Shown here: positions 52,892 through 62,597 of the stretch, piece by piece
How positions within the stretch are numbered: the stretch's first letter is position 1
Layout: every line of letters starts with the position of its first letter
Source of the DNA: Sinomicrobium oceani
GTDB lineage: Bacteria; Bacteroidota; Bacteroidia; Flavobacteriales; Flavobacteriaceae
DNA: 64,000 nucleotides
Assembly (NCBI RefSeq): GCF_900119185.1
Contig: NZ_FPJE01000009.1
Coordinates: 124,001-188,000 of the forward strand
Direction of reading: 5' to 3'
Notes under the pieces: model-generated
Databases searched by the model: none
Told to the model about the DNA's origin: nothing
What the model saw: only the letters and a program-made list of their open reading frames with translations
Position numbers and translations under genes: made by a program

Positions 52892-53154
52892 GTAGTTCTC
52901 ATTTAATTTTACCGGGCTTTCACAAATAAACCTCATGGTTATCGTCAAAGCACGGTCTTTTGGTTATGGTTGATGTAGGTACAGAAAGCCCGGTGTTTTC
53001 GGGTACCGTAGCTTTCTGAAAAACTGCGTTGGTTTCGCAGGTGGTGTAACTGGAAAAATACAGAAGAAGATCCGGGGGGCGTATTTCCGTGGTTAAAGTG
53101 TTGCTGCAACGATCTTGTATATGTACCTGTTCATATATATTGGGTTTTTAGGAA

Positions 53155-54147
53155 TTAATTTTCTATTGTACGCTGTATCCACCGGAAACTGTCAGGGAGC
53201 ATGGTGTAGTGCCCGTTCTGAAAGTTAAGGGTGACCAGTGCGGTTTTTCTCGGGTGGACGTCCTGTCCGGAATTGTGGGTGTGCAGTACATAATGTGCAT
53301 TCCCGTTGGTATCGGTGATGATATCGCCGTGGCCGGAACCGGGTTGGCCGGTCTGTTGTTCGGAAATGATCGGGTTGGTGGTCGATTTCTGCCATGGCCC
53401 GAGCGGCGAATTGCTTGTAGCATAACCCACGGCATAATCAGGGTTTCTGAAGTCGTTGGCAGAATATAGCAGGTAATAGGTTCCCTGTTTTTTTACTACC
53501 GTAGGCCCTTCTGCGACCGACCAGGAGGCATTTTCTGTATTTTCCCAGGGCTCTTCGGCATAAATACATTCCTGTAACGTTTCGGTTTTCAGGGCAGAAA
53601 GATCCGTAGTCATCTCGGCGACGAATATCCTGTTCCCGTTTTGCAGGCGAACGTGATACAGATAAGCTTTTCCGTTATCGAAAAAAACAAAAGGGTCGAT
53701 CTGCTTTACCGGGGCATCGATATCCGATCCGTCATTGGTAAATGGTCCGAGGGGACTGTCTGCCGTGGCTATGGCAATATGTTCGTCTGCCGTATAAGCC
53801 ATATAGTATGTGGCGTTGTGATAAAATACCTGGGGAGCCCAGAACCCGCCGTTCCCGAACGCATCTCCTTTTTTCAGGGCAAACCCATCGGTAGCGCCGG
53901 CAGGGCCCTCCCAGTGCTGCAGGTCTTGTGAGGTGTACACCAGGAAGCCTTCACCCGTAATATCAGGGTCGTTTTTCGTACCATAGAGGTAATAGGTGCC
54001 GTTACTTTCAAAAACGGTAGGATCGGCAAGATAAACCTGCCGGGTCGCTGTCTTTTCTTTCCCGGGCGAACCGCCCTGGAGGTACTGGTCACAGGCATTG
54101 CACAGCAATGCCATAGCAGGTAGGAAGTAAAGAATATGCATTTTCAT
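53155..54147 (-). CDS. GH43 glycoside hydrolase (arabinofuranosidase/xylosidase-like)
   Basis: The 330-aa lipoprotein (lipobox LLCNAC, Cys19) is a single-domain GH43 enzyme. The catalytic residues are D42 in YLADPTVF, D151 in KQIDPFVFF and E213 in VAEGPTVV. GFWAPQVFYHNATYYMAYTA and GSGHGDIITDTNGNAHYVLH are typical of the arabinosidase/xylosidase subgroups. It differs clearly from the two other GH43 enzymes here. It is upstream of susC2 with 263 bp between, which may contain an internal promoter. Confidence 0.92.
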   Translation of the reverse strand: MKMHILYFLPAMALLCNACDQYLQGGSPGKEKTATRQVYLADPTVFESNGTYYLYGTKNDPDITGEGFLVYTSQDLQHWEGPAGATDGFALKKGDAFGNGGFWAPQVFYHNATYYMAYTADEHIAIATADSPLGPFTNDGSDIDAPVKQIDPFVFFDNGKAYLYHVRLQNGNRIFVAEMTTDLSALKTETLQECIYAEEPWENTENASWSVAEGPTVVKKQGTYYLLYSANDFRNPDYAVGYATSNSPLGPWQKSTTNPIISEQQTGQPGSGHGDIITDTNGNAHYVLHTHNSGQDVHPRKTALVTLNFQNGHYTMLPDSFRWIQRTIEN

Positions 54148-54277
54148 GGGTATCGGGTTTTTGGAGGTTAATACATTTCAGAAAATAAAGTGTTGATTTT
54201 TAGTTTACACAATCGATTGCGTTTATTGAGCTGTAAAGTGGTTAGTTCATATTGTTATTTTTTATGGTGTCTATCGG

Positions 54278-55321
54278 TTATTTTTGCTCCTGTTGACGGA
54301 TTGCAGGAATAGTGAGATATTCGTTTTCGGGGACAGGTGTGCCAAAATCGGGTGTACCATCGGCATTCCACCGTATTTTCTGCATTCTCGGGGAGCGTTT
54401 TGTCCCGCATCCTTCTCCGGGATTGCTGTTGGCGTGGTATAGGATCCAGTCTTCCGTACCATCCGGCGATTTGAAAAAGGAGTTATGTCCCGGTGCATAA
54501 ACGCTATTGGTTTCGGATTTGCCGAAAACCGGTTCCGGATGTTTTACCCAGGAAGAAGGGTTCAGGAGATCGTCGCCTTTCAGCTTTATCAGCCCGAGAG
54601 CATAATAGTCTGTCCAGCAACCGCTGGCAGAGAAGACGATAAAAATATTGCCGTTGCGTTCCAGGTATTGAGGTCCTTCGTTGACATTGACATGTGGTGG
54701 ATTTTTAGCATCCTGCAGGTCTCCCTGTTTTTCCCAGGCATAGGTGGGTTCTGCGATGAGCACGCGTTTGCCTTCTATGGTCCAGGGGTTTTTCATTTTG
54801 GCGATATAAATATTCTGTTGATGATTGGTATCTCCTTCCCAGCCCGACCATATCATGTATAATTTATTCTTGTACGTAAATACATTGCCGTCGATAGCCC
54901 AGCGATCCGGCCATGCAGCAACTTTGCCTTTAAACTCCCAGTGGCCTTTAAACGGATCTTCGGAAGTGTTTTCCAGGACGTACATACGGTGGTTATTATT
55001 ATCCCCGTCATCGGCGGCAAAGTACACGTACCATTTCCCGTCTATGATGTGGAATTCCGGTGCCCATATCTCTTTGGAGTATGCAGTGCCCGGGGGCGGG
55101 GTCCAGATCAGTTTGCTTTCCGCATTTTTAAGGTCGGCCAGGTTTTTGGTTTTCCATAGCATTAACCGGTTGCCGAGGGTATGCGTGTAATAGTAATATC
55201 CGTTGTAATAGGTGCTGTAGGGGTCAGCTCCCGAAGGTAGTAACGGATTGGTAAACATGTTTTCCTGGGCGGTAACAAGACCAAAGCCGAACAATGCTAA
55301 AAGGAATATAATTTTTTTCAT
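54278..55321 (-). CDS. GH43 glycoside hydrolase (paralogue of the 42574 enzyme)
   Basis: The 347-aa secreted enzyme (signal peptide MKKIIFLLALFGFGLVTAQE) has the GH43 triad D33 in PSGADPY, D144 in DRWAIDGN and E215 in NVNEGPQYL. It matches the catalytic half of the GH43-F5/8C protein closely (WAPE, KWY-YFAADDGDNNNHRMYVL, VFKGK/EFKGK) but lacks the binding domain and is not a lipoprotein, so it may act in the periplasm while the paralogue acts at the surface. Confidence 0.93.
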   Translation of the reverse strand: MKKIIFLLALFGFGLVTAQENMFTNPLLPSGADPYSTYYNGYYYYTHTLGNRLMLWKTKNLADLKNAESKLIWTPPPGTAYSKEIWAPEFHIIDGKWYVYFAADDGDNNNHRMYVLENTSEDPFKGHWEFKGKVAAWPDRWAIDGNVFTYKNKLYMIWSGWEGDTNHQQNIYIAKMKNPWTIEGKRVLIAEPTYAWEKQGDLQDAKNPPHVNVNEGPQYLERNGNIFIVFSASGCWTDYYALGLIKLKGDDLLNPSSWVKHPEPVFGKSETNSVYAPGHNSFFKSPDGTEDWILYHANSNPGEGCGTKRSPRMQKIRWNADGTPDFGTPVPENEYLTIPAIRQQEQK

Positions 55322-55336
55322 TCGTCTTTATCGATT

Positions 55337-56536
55337 TTACCGCGCATTGGCTTCGGTAGTGAGTTTTGAGATCAATTCGGTTTCTGACTTTTTATAGGGT
55401 TTTCCATCGGTATGAAAAACTTCGTGGAACCATACTTTAGGCTCCGATGTATAGGTTTTTGTCCAGCTGTCCCACGGGTACTTGGTCTGTGTTTTTCCGT
55501 CTACGAGTCCCCAGTTGTACATGCCTACGTTATATTTTCGGGCGATGGGCAGGAAACCTTCGAAAGTACTGCCGTTGGGGCGTGCCATATATTCGGTGCA
55601 GAGCATCGGCCGGCCGTAACGCTGTAACTGTTTGATCTTTTTCTCGAGATCTTCGGGATGATCGTAATTGTGAAAAGAAATCACGTCCGATTGTTCGAGT
55701 TGGAGTATATGCATAGGGTGCATCTCTTCATGAACGCTCCAGTCGCCGGTCCATACCCCGGAGGTAAGCGGCTGGCTGGGGTTGGCTTCACGAGCCCAGA
55801 TGAAGACTTTTTTTAGTAGGGGAAGTACGAGGTCGACCTTATTGGAAATTTCCACTTTTTCATAGGAGGGACCGGTCATATTATCCGGCTCGTTCCACAC
55901 ATCCCAGCCGAGTATCCGCTTATCATCTTTAAACCTGCCAACGGTTTCCTTAACATAGCGTTCCAGCCTGCTGTACCGGGTACTGTCCTGCAATACTTTT
56001 TGCCCCGGGCTCTGTACCCATCCCGAATTGTGAACATGGGGTTTAGGGTCGCGTTGTTTTCCGGTTTCCGGGAACGGGTCCCAGCAGGAGTCGAACAGGA
56101 CAAAGAGTGTACGTATATGGTGTTTATCGGCTATATCGAGATATTGATCTACCCGGTCATAAAATCCTTCCTTGTCCTGTTTGTGAAGCAGGTCGTGCAG
56201 GTAAACCCGCATGGTATTCATCCCTATAGCTTCTGCCCATCCCAACTCGCGGTCTATAGTTTCCGGATCGAAAGAATCTTCCTGCCACATTTCGAGCTGG
56301 TTAATCGATGTACTCGGATTGAAATTGGCCCCTACGAGCCAGGGTTGTTCTTCATACCATTGATGGGCCCGGTCTTTGGTCCAGACAGCTCTTGCTTTTT
56401 TTTCAACCGGTTTCTCTGTCCGGATAACTTCCGGGTTCCGGGTTTCTTTTTCCTTGTTTTTACAGCCTGCCAAAACGGTTAAGGCAAGGATCGGTATCCA
56501 TAGCCTGCTTACACTGTTGTGTGATATCATTCTCAT
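55337..56536 (-). CDS. GH5-like (clan GH-A) glycoside hydrolase lipoprotein
   Basis: The 399-aa lipoprotein (lipobox LTVLAGC, Cys25) has a TIM-barrel fold with clan GH-A signatures: acid/base E216 in GWDVWNEPDN and nucleophile E315 in PMLCTEYMARP. AIGMNTMRVYLHDLL and IRTLFVLFDSCWDPFPE precede them. It lies among GH5/GH2-type catalytic domains often annotated as beta-xylanase or cellulase-like; the exact specificity cannot be assigned. The frame is open 41 codons further up, but the ATG at 56536 (or 56530) starts the signal peptide. It is the first gene of the PUL operon. Confidence 0.85.
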   Translation of the reverse strand: MRMISHNSVSRLWIPILALTVLAGCKNKEKETRNPEVIRTEKPVEKKARAVWTKDRAHQWYEEQPWLVGANFNPSTSINQLEMWQEDSFDPETIDRELGWAEAIGMNTMRVYLHDLLHKQDKEGFYDRVDQYLDIADKHHIRTLFVLFDSCWDPFPETGKQRDPKPHVHNSGWVQSPGQKVLQDSTRYSRLERYVKETVGRFKDDKRILGWDVWNEPDNMTGPSYEKVEISNKVDLVLPLLKKVFIWAREANPSQPLTSGVWTGDWSVHEEMHPMHILQLEQSDVISFHNYDHPEDLEKKIKQLQRYGRPMLCTEYMARPNGSTFEGFLPIARKYNVGMYNWGLVDGKTQTKYPWDSWTKTYTSEPKVWFHEVFHTDGKPYKKSETELISKLTTEANAR

Positions 56537-57082
56537 GTTAATGGTATGTAATGGCCCCGCTTTTCCGGGGGCGGTTATCCTGCTTATTGATTTGATCTGC
56601 TTTTTGCCCTTGTGGAGATTGTCCGGCTCCCGTAATCCGGGGAGGTATCTATCCTTCACAGGCCGTTATATTTATATGGTGTCCCATGGAGGAGCGGTTT
56701 TACCGGATCGTAACTCAGATGGACCACATCATTTTTATTTCTTTAATGTATCGGAACCGTTATGAATTAATTTGTGGAACCAATACTTTGATTTCTAAAC
56801 TTTTGAGCGGAAGAGATTTGTGGGCAACTATCTTTTGTTTAAAAATCAGGTATTATTTTTAGTAATTCTCAAAAAAAAGTAGTTTCTTATTGTTAAATTA
56901 TTTTTTTTTCAAAGTAGATTATTTTATTTTGAAAATATGCGGGGCTGATGTTCCAATTTTTATTCAAAAAAGTTCAATCCGCTGAAAAATGCGTTCGAAA
57001 CCAGGGAATTGAAATGATATGTGGAAAAATGAGATGATTTGTATAGGTGTATTTTATCCGAAATGAATTGATTTGCAGGTAT
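56537..57082. promoter_or_regulatory. Divergent regulatory region of the PUL
   Basis: About 550 bp separate the GH5-like gene and the hybrid sensor, which are divergently transcribed. It is very AT-rich between 56800 and 57000, with AAAGTAG twice (56876 and 56922 areas). No clean -33/-7 pair was found. The AraC-type output domain of the sensor would be expected to bind here or upstream of susC2. Confidence 0.45.
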
Positions 57083-60000
57083 ATGAAAACAATTTATCTG
57101 TTATTGATATGCTGTCTTCTGACAGTGGGGGTACAGGGCCAGGACTACACGTTTAAGAAGCTGAGAGTCGAAGACGGTTTGTCCCATAATGCGGTGGTCT
57201 CTATGCTTCAGGACCAACGTGGCTTTTTGTGGTTTGGTACCAAGGACGGCTTGAACCGCTACGACGGATATAACTTTAAACTTTTCCAGTACGAGGCCGG
57301 AAATGACAAAAGCCTGGGGAGTAATTTTATCCGTTGTTTACACGAATACGACGGTTACCTCTGGGTGGGTACCGATACGGGACTCTTTCGTTATGAAGAG
57401 CTTACGGAATCTTTTACCCCGGTAGAAAGTACATTAAATCAGCCTGTACTTGATATTGAAGGAGATCTTTACGGAAACCTCTGGTTTATTGCTTCCGGTA
57501 ACCTGTATCGTCTGAACACCAGAACGGGAAAAGAGGAGAAGTTCAGTCGATTTTCGGTGACCTTCCTTACCGGTAATGAGGCCGGGGAAGTTTTCGTGGC
57601 TTCGTCGGAAGCGCTATACCGCTTTGTGCCTGATAATAATTCGTTTCAGAAAATTGATTTTACCGAAGGACCTTATGCCGGAGAAGATCTTGAGATCACT
57701 GCATTGTCGGCCGGGGGAAAGGATACCTTATGGATAGGCACGAAAAACCGCGGAGCCATGGTATACAGGGAATCTGTAAAACAATTGACCGCCTTGTTGC
57801 AAGAACGCGAAAACCCGCTGTATGTGAGGGATTTTCTGAAAAAAGGAGATGATGAGCTGTGGATAGCCAGTGAGTCGGGGCTCTATATTTACAACCTCCG
57901 TACGAAAAACTATAAAAACCTTAAAAAAAGTTATAACAACCCATATTCCCTCTCCGACAATGCCATTTACACGCTGGTACTCGACAAGGAAGAAGGCGTG
58001 TGGATTGGGACTTATTTCGGGGGGATCAACTATTACCCGAAGCCATATACGCCTATAGCACGGTATTTTCCGAGGGTCGGGGAGAATTCTATCAGCGGTA
58101 ATGCCGTTCGGGAGATCAAGAAGGACCGTTATGGGGATCTTTGGATAGGAACAGAAGATGCCGGGCTCAACCGTTTTGATCCGGAAACCGGAACATTCGA
58201 GAATTTTTCTTCGGTCGGCGAAAAAGGGCCTTTGTCCAATTATAATATTCACGGATTGCTACCTGTTGATGATAAATTGTGGATCGGTACTTTCGAACAC
58301 GGACTCGATATTATGGATATCCCGTCGCGCAGGATCGTAAGGCACTACGGGTCGGGAGACGATGAAGGACATCTTCGCAGCGATTTTATATTTTTTATAT
58401 ACGAAGGCCGGAACAGCGATATTTATGTGCTGACCTCTTCTGGAATTCATCGTTATCTTCCCGGGACCGATACTTTCGAAGTCGTGGAGGGTTTCCCGGA
58501 AGAATATCATTATACCTACCTTACCGAAGACCATAACGGGGTACTTTGGGCCGGAACCTACTGGGACGGTTTATTCTTTTACGACCCGAAAACCGGCGAT
58601 AAAGGAGTGTACAGGTATGCAGCGGGAAATCCGGACAGCATCAGCTCTAATGTGGTGAACGGTATTTTTGAAGATTCCGAGAACCGTCTGTGGATTACCA
58701 CGGAAAACGGGCTAAACCTTTTCCGCAGGGGAACTTCTGATTTCCGGAGGTTCTCCAAAAAAGACGGGTTTCCGGCAAATGTAACGTATTCTATACTCGA
58801 AGATGAAAATAAAAAACTCTGGATCAGTACGTCCAACGGCCTGGTGGAATTTGATCCGGAGACGGAAAAACTGAAGATATTTACCAAGGCCAACGGCTTG
58901 CTGAGCGACCAGTTCAACTACAGTTCTGCATTTAAGGACGAAGACGGTGAAATGTATTTCGGAGGGGTTTACGGGATGATAAGTTTTAATCCGGATACGT
59001 TTCTCACCGACAATTCGCATCCGCCTGTCTACCTGACAGGAATGAGATTGCACAATCGTGAAGTCCCGGTGGGAGCGGAAGATTCTCCCCTGGAAAAATC
59101 CATTTCGTTTTCCGATCATATTACGCTCGATCCCGGCGAATCCACATTTACGCTGGAATTTGCTTCACTCAGTTATACCGCACCGGGAATGACACGGTAC
59201 TGGTACAAGCTGGAAGGATTGAATGACGACTGGATTGCCCTGGAAAAAAAACACGAGGTCAATTTTACCGAGCTCCCGGCAGGCGAATACAGTTTTAAGG
59301 TCAAAGCTCTTAACAATCACGGGGTCTGGAGCGGGGAAAATAATGCACTGCGGATAAAAGTGCTGCCCCCTTTTCTGGCCAGCCCTGCGGCTTATACCAT
59401 CTATACCTTGATGTTTCTGCTTATGGTGTACCTGCTTTTGCAGTATTATCACAGTTATACAAAGCATAAGAACAACAGGAAGATCAGGCAGCTCGAAAAC
59501 GAAAAGGAAAAGGAAATCTACCAGGCTAAGATCGAATTCTTTACCAATATTGCCCACGAGATCCGTACGCCGCTGACACTGATTACGGCCCCCCTCGAAA
59601 AATTGCTGGGCAAGACTTACAGATCTCCCGAAATTCCGAAAAACCTCGGGATTATGCAGAAAAATACCTCTCGTTTGCTCAACCTGGTCAATGAACTGCT
59701 GGATTTCAGGAAAACGGAGATGAAGCATGTGAAGCTGAGTTTTATCAAAGTAAACATCAGCGAACTGCTGGAGGATACTTATGTCCGCTTCAGCCAGTTG
59801 ATCCAGGAAAAGGGATTGCTGTTCGACCTGGTAAAACCGGAAGGTGATGTGTATGCTTCGGTAGATGAGGAGGCTATCAAAAAGATACTGAGTAACCTCT
59901 TCAGCAATGCGGTTAAATACTCTAAAAGCCGCGTAAAGGTAAGCCTGGAACAGCACGAAACGAAGTTTTCCATCCAGGTGGAAAACGACGGACCTGTAAT

Positions 60001-61051
60001 ACCGGCACCGTTGAAAAAAAGAATTTTCGAGCCGTTTTTCCGTCTCCCCGGAGATGCGGGAAATACCGGGACCGGAATCGGGCTGTCTCTGGCTCATTCT
60101 CTGGCGGAGCTGCACGGTGGCACACTTTATATCGATGAAAACAAGCAGTCGGTAAATGCTTTTGTCCTGGAAGTGCCGCTACATCAGGCAGAAGAATTCA
60201 AGACGCTGGCCGCCGGGCACGAACAGGCCGATACGGCACGTGAACACGCTATTCCTGCATTCGATAAAAAGCTTCCCCTTATTCTCATTGCAGAAGATAA
60301 TAAGGAAATGGCCGGGTTTATCCGGGAAGAATTGTCCGACAGCTACAATGTGATCCTGGCCCCGAATGGAAAAGAAGCCTGGGATCTGGTCAGGGATCAC
60401 GAAGTGCAGTTGGTTATCAGCGATGTAATGATGCCTTTGTCGGACGGGGTAACATTGTGCAAACGAATCAAGGAGCGTATGGAAACGAGCCATATCCCCG
60501 TCATCCTGTTAACCGCCAAAAGCGCCCTCAATGCGCGGATCGAAGGACTGGAATCGGGAGCTGATGCCTATATTTCCAAGCCGTTTTCCATACATTACCT
60601 CAGGGTGCAGGTATCTAATCTGCTGAAGAACCGTAAAACCATCCTGGGACACTATTCGAGTTCGCCACTGGCACACCTGAAATCGCTGGCCACATCGAAT
60701 GTGGATAAGAGTTTTATCACCAGGCTGGATAAGGTGATCGATAAAAATATCAGGGACCCCGAACTCAATATAGACCTGCTTGCGGAAAACCTGCACATGA
60801 GCCGCTCTACCCTGTACAGGAAGATCAAGGAGGTATCGAATCTGTCCCCGCATGAACTCATTAATATCAGCAGGCTGAAGAAAGCAGCAGAACTCCTGAA
60901 GACCACCGATATGAAGATCTATGAGGTTTCGGAAAGCGTCGGATATAAATCCCAGACGAGTTTCGGGAGAAATTTTCAGAAGCACTTCGGGATGACCCCT
61001 ACGGAATATGTGAATGACGGGATGGAAAAAGCGGAGAAAAAAAGCGTATAG
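57083..61051 (+). CDS. Hybrid two-component system sensor/regulator (HTCS)
   Basis: The 1322-aa single-chain regulator has a signal peptide (MKTIYLLLICCLLTVGVQGQ), two seven-bladed periplasmic propellers made of Reg_prop repeats (LWFGTKDGLNRYDGYNF, LWIGTEDAGLNRFDP and others, residues about 22-680), a Y_Y_Y domain (about 690-760), one membrane helix (about 770-792), HisKA with H825 in FFTNIAHEIRTPLTLI, HATPase (GTGIGLSLAHSLAELHGG), a receiver with D1114 in LVISDVMMPLSDG, and an AraC-type DNA-binding domain (LHMSRSTLYRKIKEVSNLSP, YKSQTSFGRNFQKHFGMTPT). It binds an oligosaccharide in the periplasm and activates the PUL. The upstream GTG start is rejected in favour of ATG 57083. Confidence 0.96.
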   Translation: MKTIYLLLICCLLTVGVQGQDYTFKKLRVEDGLSHNAVVSMLQDQRGFLWFGTKDGLNRYDGYNFKLFQYEAGNDKSLGSNFIRCLHEYDGYLWVGTDTGLFRYEELTESFTPVESTLNQPVLDIEGDLYGNLWFIASGNLYRLNTRTGKEEKFSRFSVTFLTGNEAGEVFVASSEALYRFVPDNNSFQKIDFTEGPYAGEDLEITALSAGGKDTLWIGTKNRGAMVYRESVKQLTALLQERENPLYVRDFLKKGDDELWIASESGLYIYNLRTKNYKNLKKSYNNPYSLSDNAIYTLVLDKEEGVWIGTYFGGINYYPKPYTPIARYFPRVGENSISGNAVREIKKDRYGDLWIGTEDAGLNRFDPETGTFENFSSVGEKGPLSNYNIHGLLPVDDKLWIGTFEHGLDIMDIPSRRIVRHYGSGDDEGHLRSDFIFFIYEGRNSDIYVLTSSGIHRYLPGTDTFEVVEGFPEEYHYTYLTEDHNGVLWAGTYWDGLFFYDPKTGDKGVYRYAAGNPDSISSNVVNGIFEDSENRLWITTENGLNLFRRGTSDFRRFSKKDGFPANVTYSILEDENKKLWISTSNGLVEFDPETEKLKIFTKANGLLSDQFNYSSAFKDEDGEMYFGGVYGMISFNPDTFLTDNSHPPVYLTGMRLHNREVPVGAEDSPLEKSISFSDHITLDPGESTFTLEFASLSYTAPGMTRYWYKLEGLNDDWIALEKKHEVNFTELPAGEYSFKVKALNNHGVWSGENNALRIKVLPPFLASPAAYTIYTLMFLLMVYLLLQYYHSYTKHKNNRKIRQLENEKEKEIYQAKIEFFTNIAHEIRTPLTLITAPLEKLLGKTYRSPEIPKNLGIMQKNTSRLLNLVNELLDFRKTEMKHVKLSFIKVNISELLEDTYVRFSQLIQEKGLLFDLVKPEGDVYASVDEEAIKKILSNLFSNAVKYSKSRVKVSLEQHETKFSIQVENDGPVIPAPLKKRIFEPFFRLPGDAGNTGTGIGLSLAHSLAELHGGTLYIDENKQSVNAFVLEVPLHQAEEFKTLAAGHEQADTAREHAIPAFDKKLPLILIAEDNKEMAGFIREELSDSYNVILAPNGKEAWDLVRDHEVQLVISDVMMPLSDGVTLCKRIKERMETSHIPVILLTAKSALNARIEGLESGADAYISKPFSIHYLRVQVSNLLKNRKTILGHYSSSPLAHLKSLATSNVDKSFITRLDKVIDKNIRDPELNIDLLAENLHMSRSTLYRKIKEVSNLSPHELINISRLKKAAELLKTTDMKIYEVSESVGYKSQTSFGRNFQKHFGMTPTEYVNDGMEKAEKKSV

Positions 61052-61095
61052 CATAACGTAAAGGTTTCGGAAACTCTTGTGTAATACTGGTAATT

Positions 61096-61365
61096 ATGGA
61101 AATACTGCATGACATTTTATCAACGGTCGTACTGCGATTCGAAAACTGGGGAATACCGGGTATGATTATCCTGGTTATCCTGGCCTTGTTTATCTATATA
61201 AAAAGGGCAACGGACCATCGTGAAGAAGACAGCCCTTCAAAAGCAGAAGGGAAAAAGAATGCGGAGAAGAACACCGGACTAAGATCGCAGCGGCGTAGTA
61301 CGGGATGTATGCTTACCGCACTTATCAGTATAGCCGTTCTTGTTATAGGCGTGCTCCGGATTTAA
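61096..61365 (+). CDS. Small two-helix membrane protein (89 aa)
   Basis: The product has a hydrophobic helix at residues 21-35 (PGMIILVILALFIYI), a charged, Lys/Glu-rich middle (REEDSPSKAEGKKNAEKN) and a second helix at the C terminus (CMLTALISIAVLVIGVLRI). No family is recognised. It is 44 bp downstream of the HTCS gene on the same strand and could be co-transcribed. Confidence 0.6.
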   Translation: MEILHDILSTVVLRFENWGIPGMIILVILALFIYIKRATDHREEDSPSKAEGKKNAEKNTGLRSQRRSTGCMLTALISIAVLVIGVLRI

Positions 61366-61420
61366 TGGTTTTCTTTTTCATGTATAGGAAAAAGGTGAAC
61401 AACCCGGCTAAAGGTCATAT

Positions 61421-61448
61421 AAAAACCCGTTGTGCAGTAACAACGGGT
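61421..61448 (-). terminator. Intrinsic terminator of the 139-aa protein gene
   Basis: A perfect 9-bp stem (ACCCGTTGT 61425-61433 with ACAACGGGT 61440-61448) is followed on the minus strand by TTTTTAT. It could also stop transcription from the plus strand weakly. Confidence 0.8.
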
Positions 61449-61485
61449 AGGTCTTTTTCATGTCTGGTTTTGGGGGCAGACGGTG

Positions 61486-61905
61486 TTATTCTTCCCAGGC
61501 GATGTCGAGATACAAGGTCACATACCCGGATTCGTCTTCCATTCCCGGACCGATCGTTACAACCTTGGAACTTACAGCCATCCAGCCACCCTGCCCCTGG
61601 AACGCACCGAATTCGTAGGTGCCTTCGGGAAGGTCATCGATAAAAGCGGGCAAGCGTAAAAAACCGTTTACCCTGTCGTGCCGGGAATAATAATAGACAC
61701 CTGTTTCTACATTCATGGCATAAAACCCTCCGAGGTCATAACTTCCGGATAGTGTCGGGGTGCCGGAAAGCGAGACAAGTCCCAGGCGGATATCGTGAGT
61801 TTCTACGGCAATTTGTCCTTCTACAGGATCTTTTGCCATGACTTTTCCCTGACAGGAAAGCGACGTTCCCAGGAACAGGGCCATTAATACAACTAATTTT
61901 TTCAT
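61486..61905 (-). CDS. Secreted hypothetical protein (139 aa)
   Basis: The N terminus MKKLVVLMALFLGTSLSCQG has a signal with a possible lipobox (TSLSC, Cys18). The rest is predicted beta-rich (SGSYDLGGFYAMNVETGVYY, FIDDLPEGTYEFGAFQGQGG, GYVTLYLDIAWEE), like a small immunoglobulin-like or jelly-roll fold. No family is recognised. It stands alone with its own terminator. Confidence 0.75.
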   Translation of the reverse strand: MKKLVVLMALFLGTSLSCQGKVMAKDPVEGQIAVETHDIRLGLVSLSGTPTLSGSYDLGGFYAMNVETGVYYYSRHDRVNGFLRLPAFIDDLPEGTYEFGAFQGQGGWMAVSSKVVTIGPGMEDESGYVTLYLDIAWEE

Positions 61906-62045
61906 AACGTATTAAATTTTGTAATTTCCCTGTAAGTTATTTCTTTTATTTTAATTTACCGGTATCTGCGGATTAATAAATGGTTAATCCGTAAGATCAT
62001 CCCGGAATGCCCGGTGAATTCATATTCACCGCAAGCGGGGTTTCC

Positions 62046-62447
62046 CTAACTCCACGCATCTATGATAGGTGTGGGGTTTTTGTCGTCATCTACGGCCACA
62101 AAGGTAAAGTTCCCCGAAACGGCTTTTTCGCGGACATCTTCATACATGTTTTCCATAAATATATCAACCTGTACAATACAGCTTGTCCGGCCTACTTTGG
62201 TAATGTGGGCAATGAGTTCTATAAGTGTTCCCTGTGGGATGGGCTTGGTAAAGTCTATTTTATCGGTAGATACGGTGACTACTTTTTTACGGCTGAACCT
62301 GGTGGCACATATAAAAGAGGCCTCATCCATAAGTTGCAGCGCAGTTCCTCCGAAAAGGGTATCGTAATGATTGGTGGTATTCGGAAATACAGCCTTAAAA
62401 ATCCGGGTTTCCGCCTTTTGGATCCGTTCCTTTATATGATCGTTCAT
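62046..62447 (-). CDS. Acyl-CoA thioesterase (hotdog fold)
   Basis: The 133-aa enzyme hydrolyses acyl-CoA thioesters. It matches the YciA/BFIT-like hotdog group: FPNTTNHYDTLFGGTALQLM with the catalytic Asn/Asp neighbourhood, DEASFICATRFSRKKVVTVS, and IDFTKPIPQGTLIELIAHIT. Single-domain length suggests hexamers. It is divergent from the nitroreductase gene. A hairpin CGGTGAAT/ATTCACCG (62012-62031) lies downstream. Confidence 0.92.
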   Translation of the reverse strand: MNDHIKERIQKAETRIFKAVFPNTTNHYDTLFGGTALQLMDEASFICATRFSRKKVVTVSTDKIDFTKPIPQGTLIELIAHITKVGRTSCIVQVDIFMENMYEDVREKAVSGNFTFVAVDDDKNPTPIIDAWS

Positions 62448-62597
62448 GATGTTATTATTGTTAAATTGAAGCCCAAAAATACTATTTCTTTGGTCATTAT
62501 TCTTACATTTGTTACGTATTTATCCGTACGGGGCTCCTGTAAAAGGTCAAGGATAAAACCATCTTGTTAAGCCCCGGCATTATCCAAAAAAAATAAT

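Noticed and set aside
59165-60115. 316-codon minus-strand frame opposite the hybrid sensor
   Set aside because: Antisense to the Y_Y_Y, kinase and ATPase domains of the sensor; Phe/Gln-rich translation without motifs, a codon-bias shadow.
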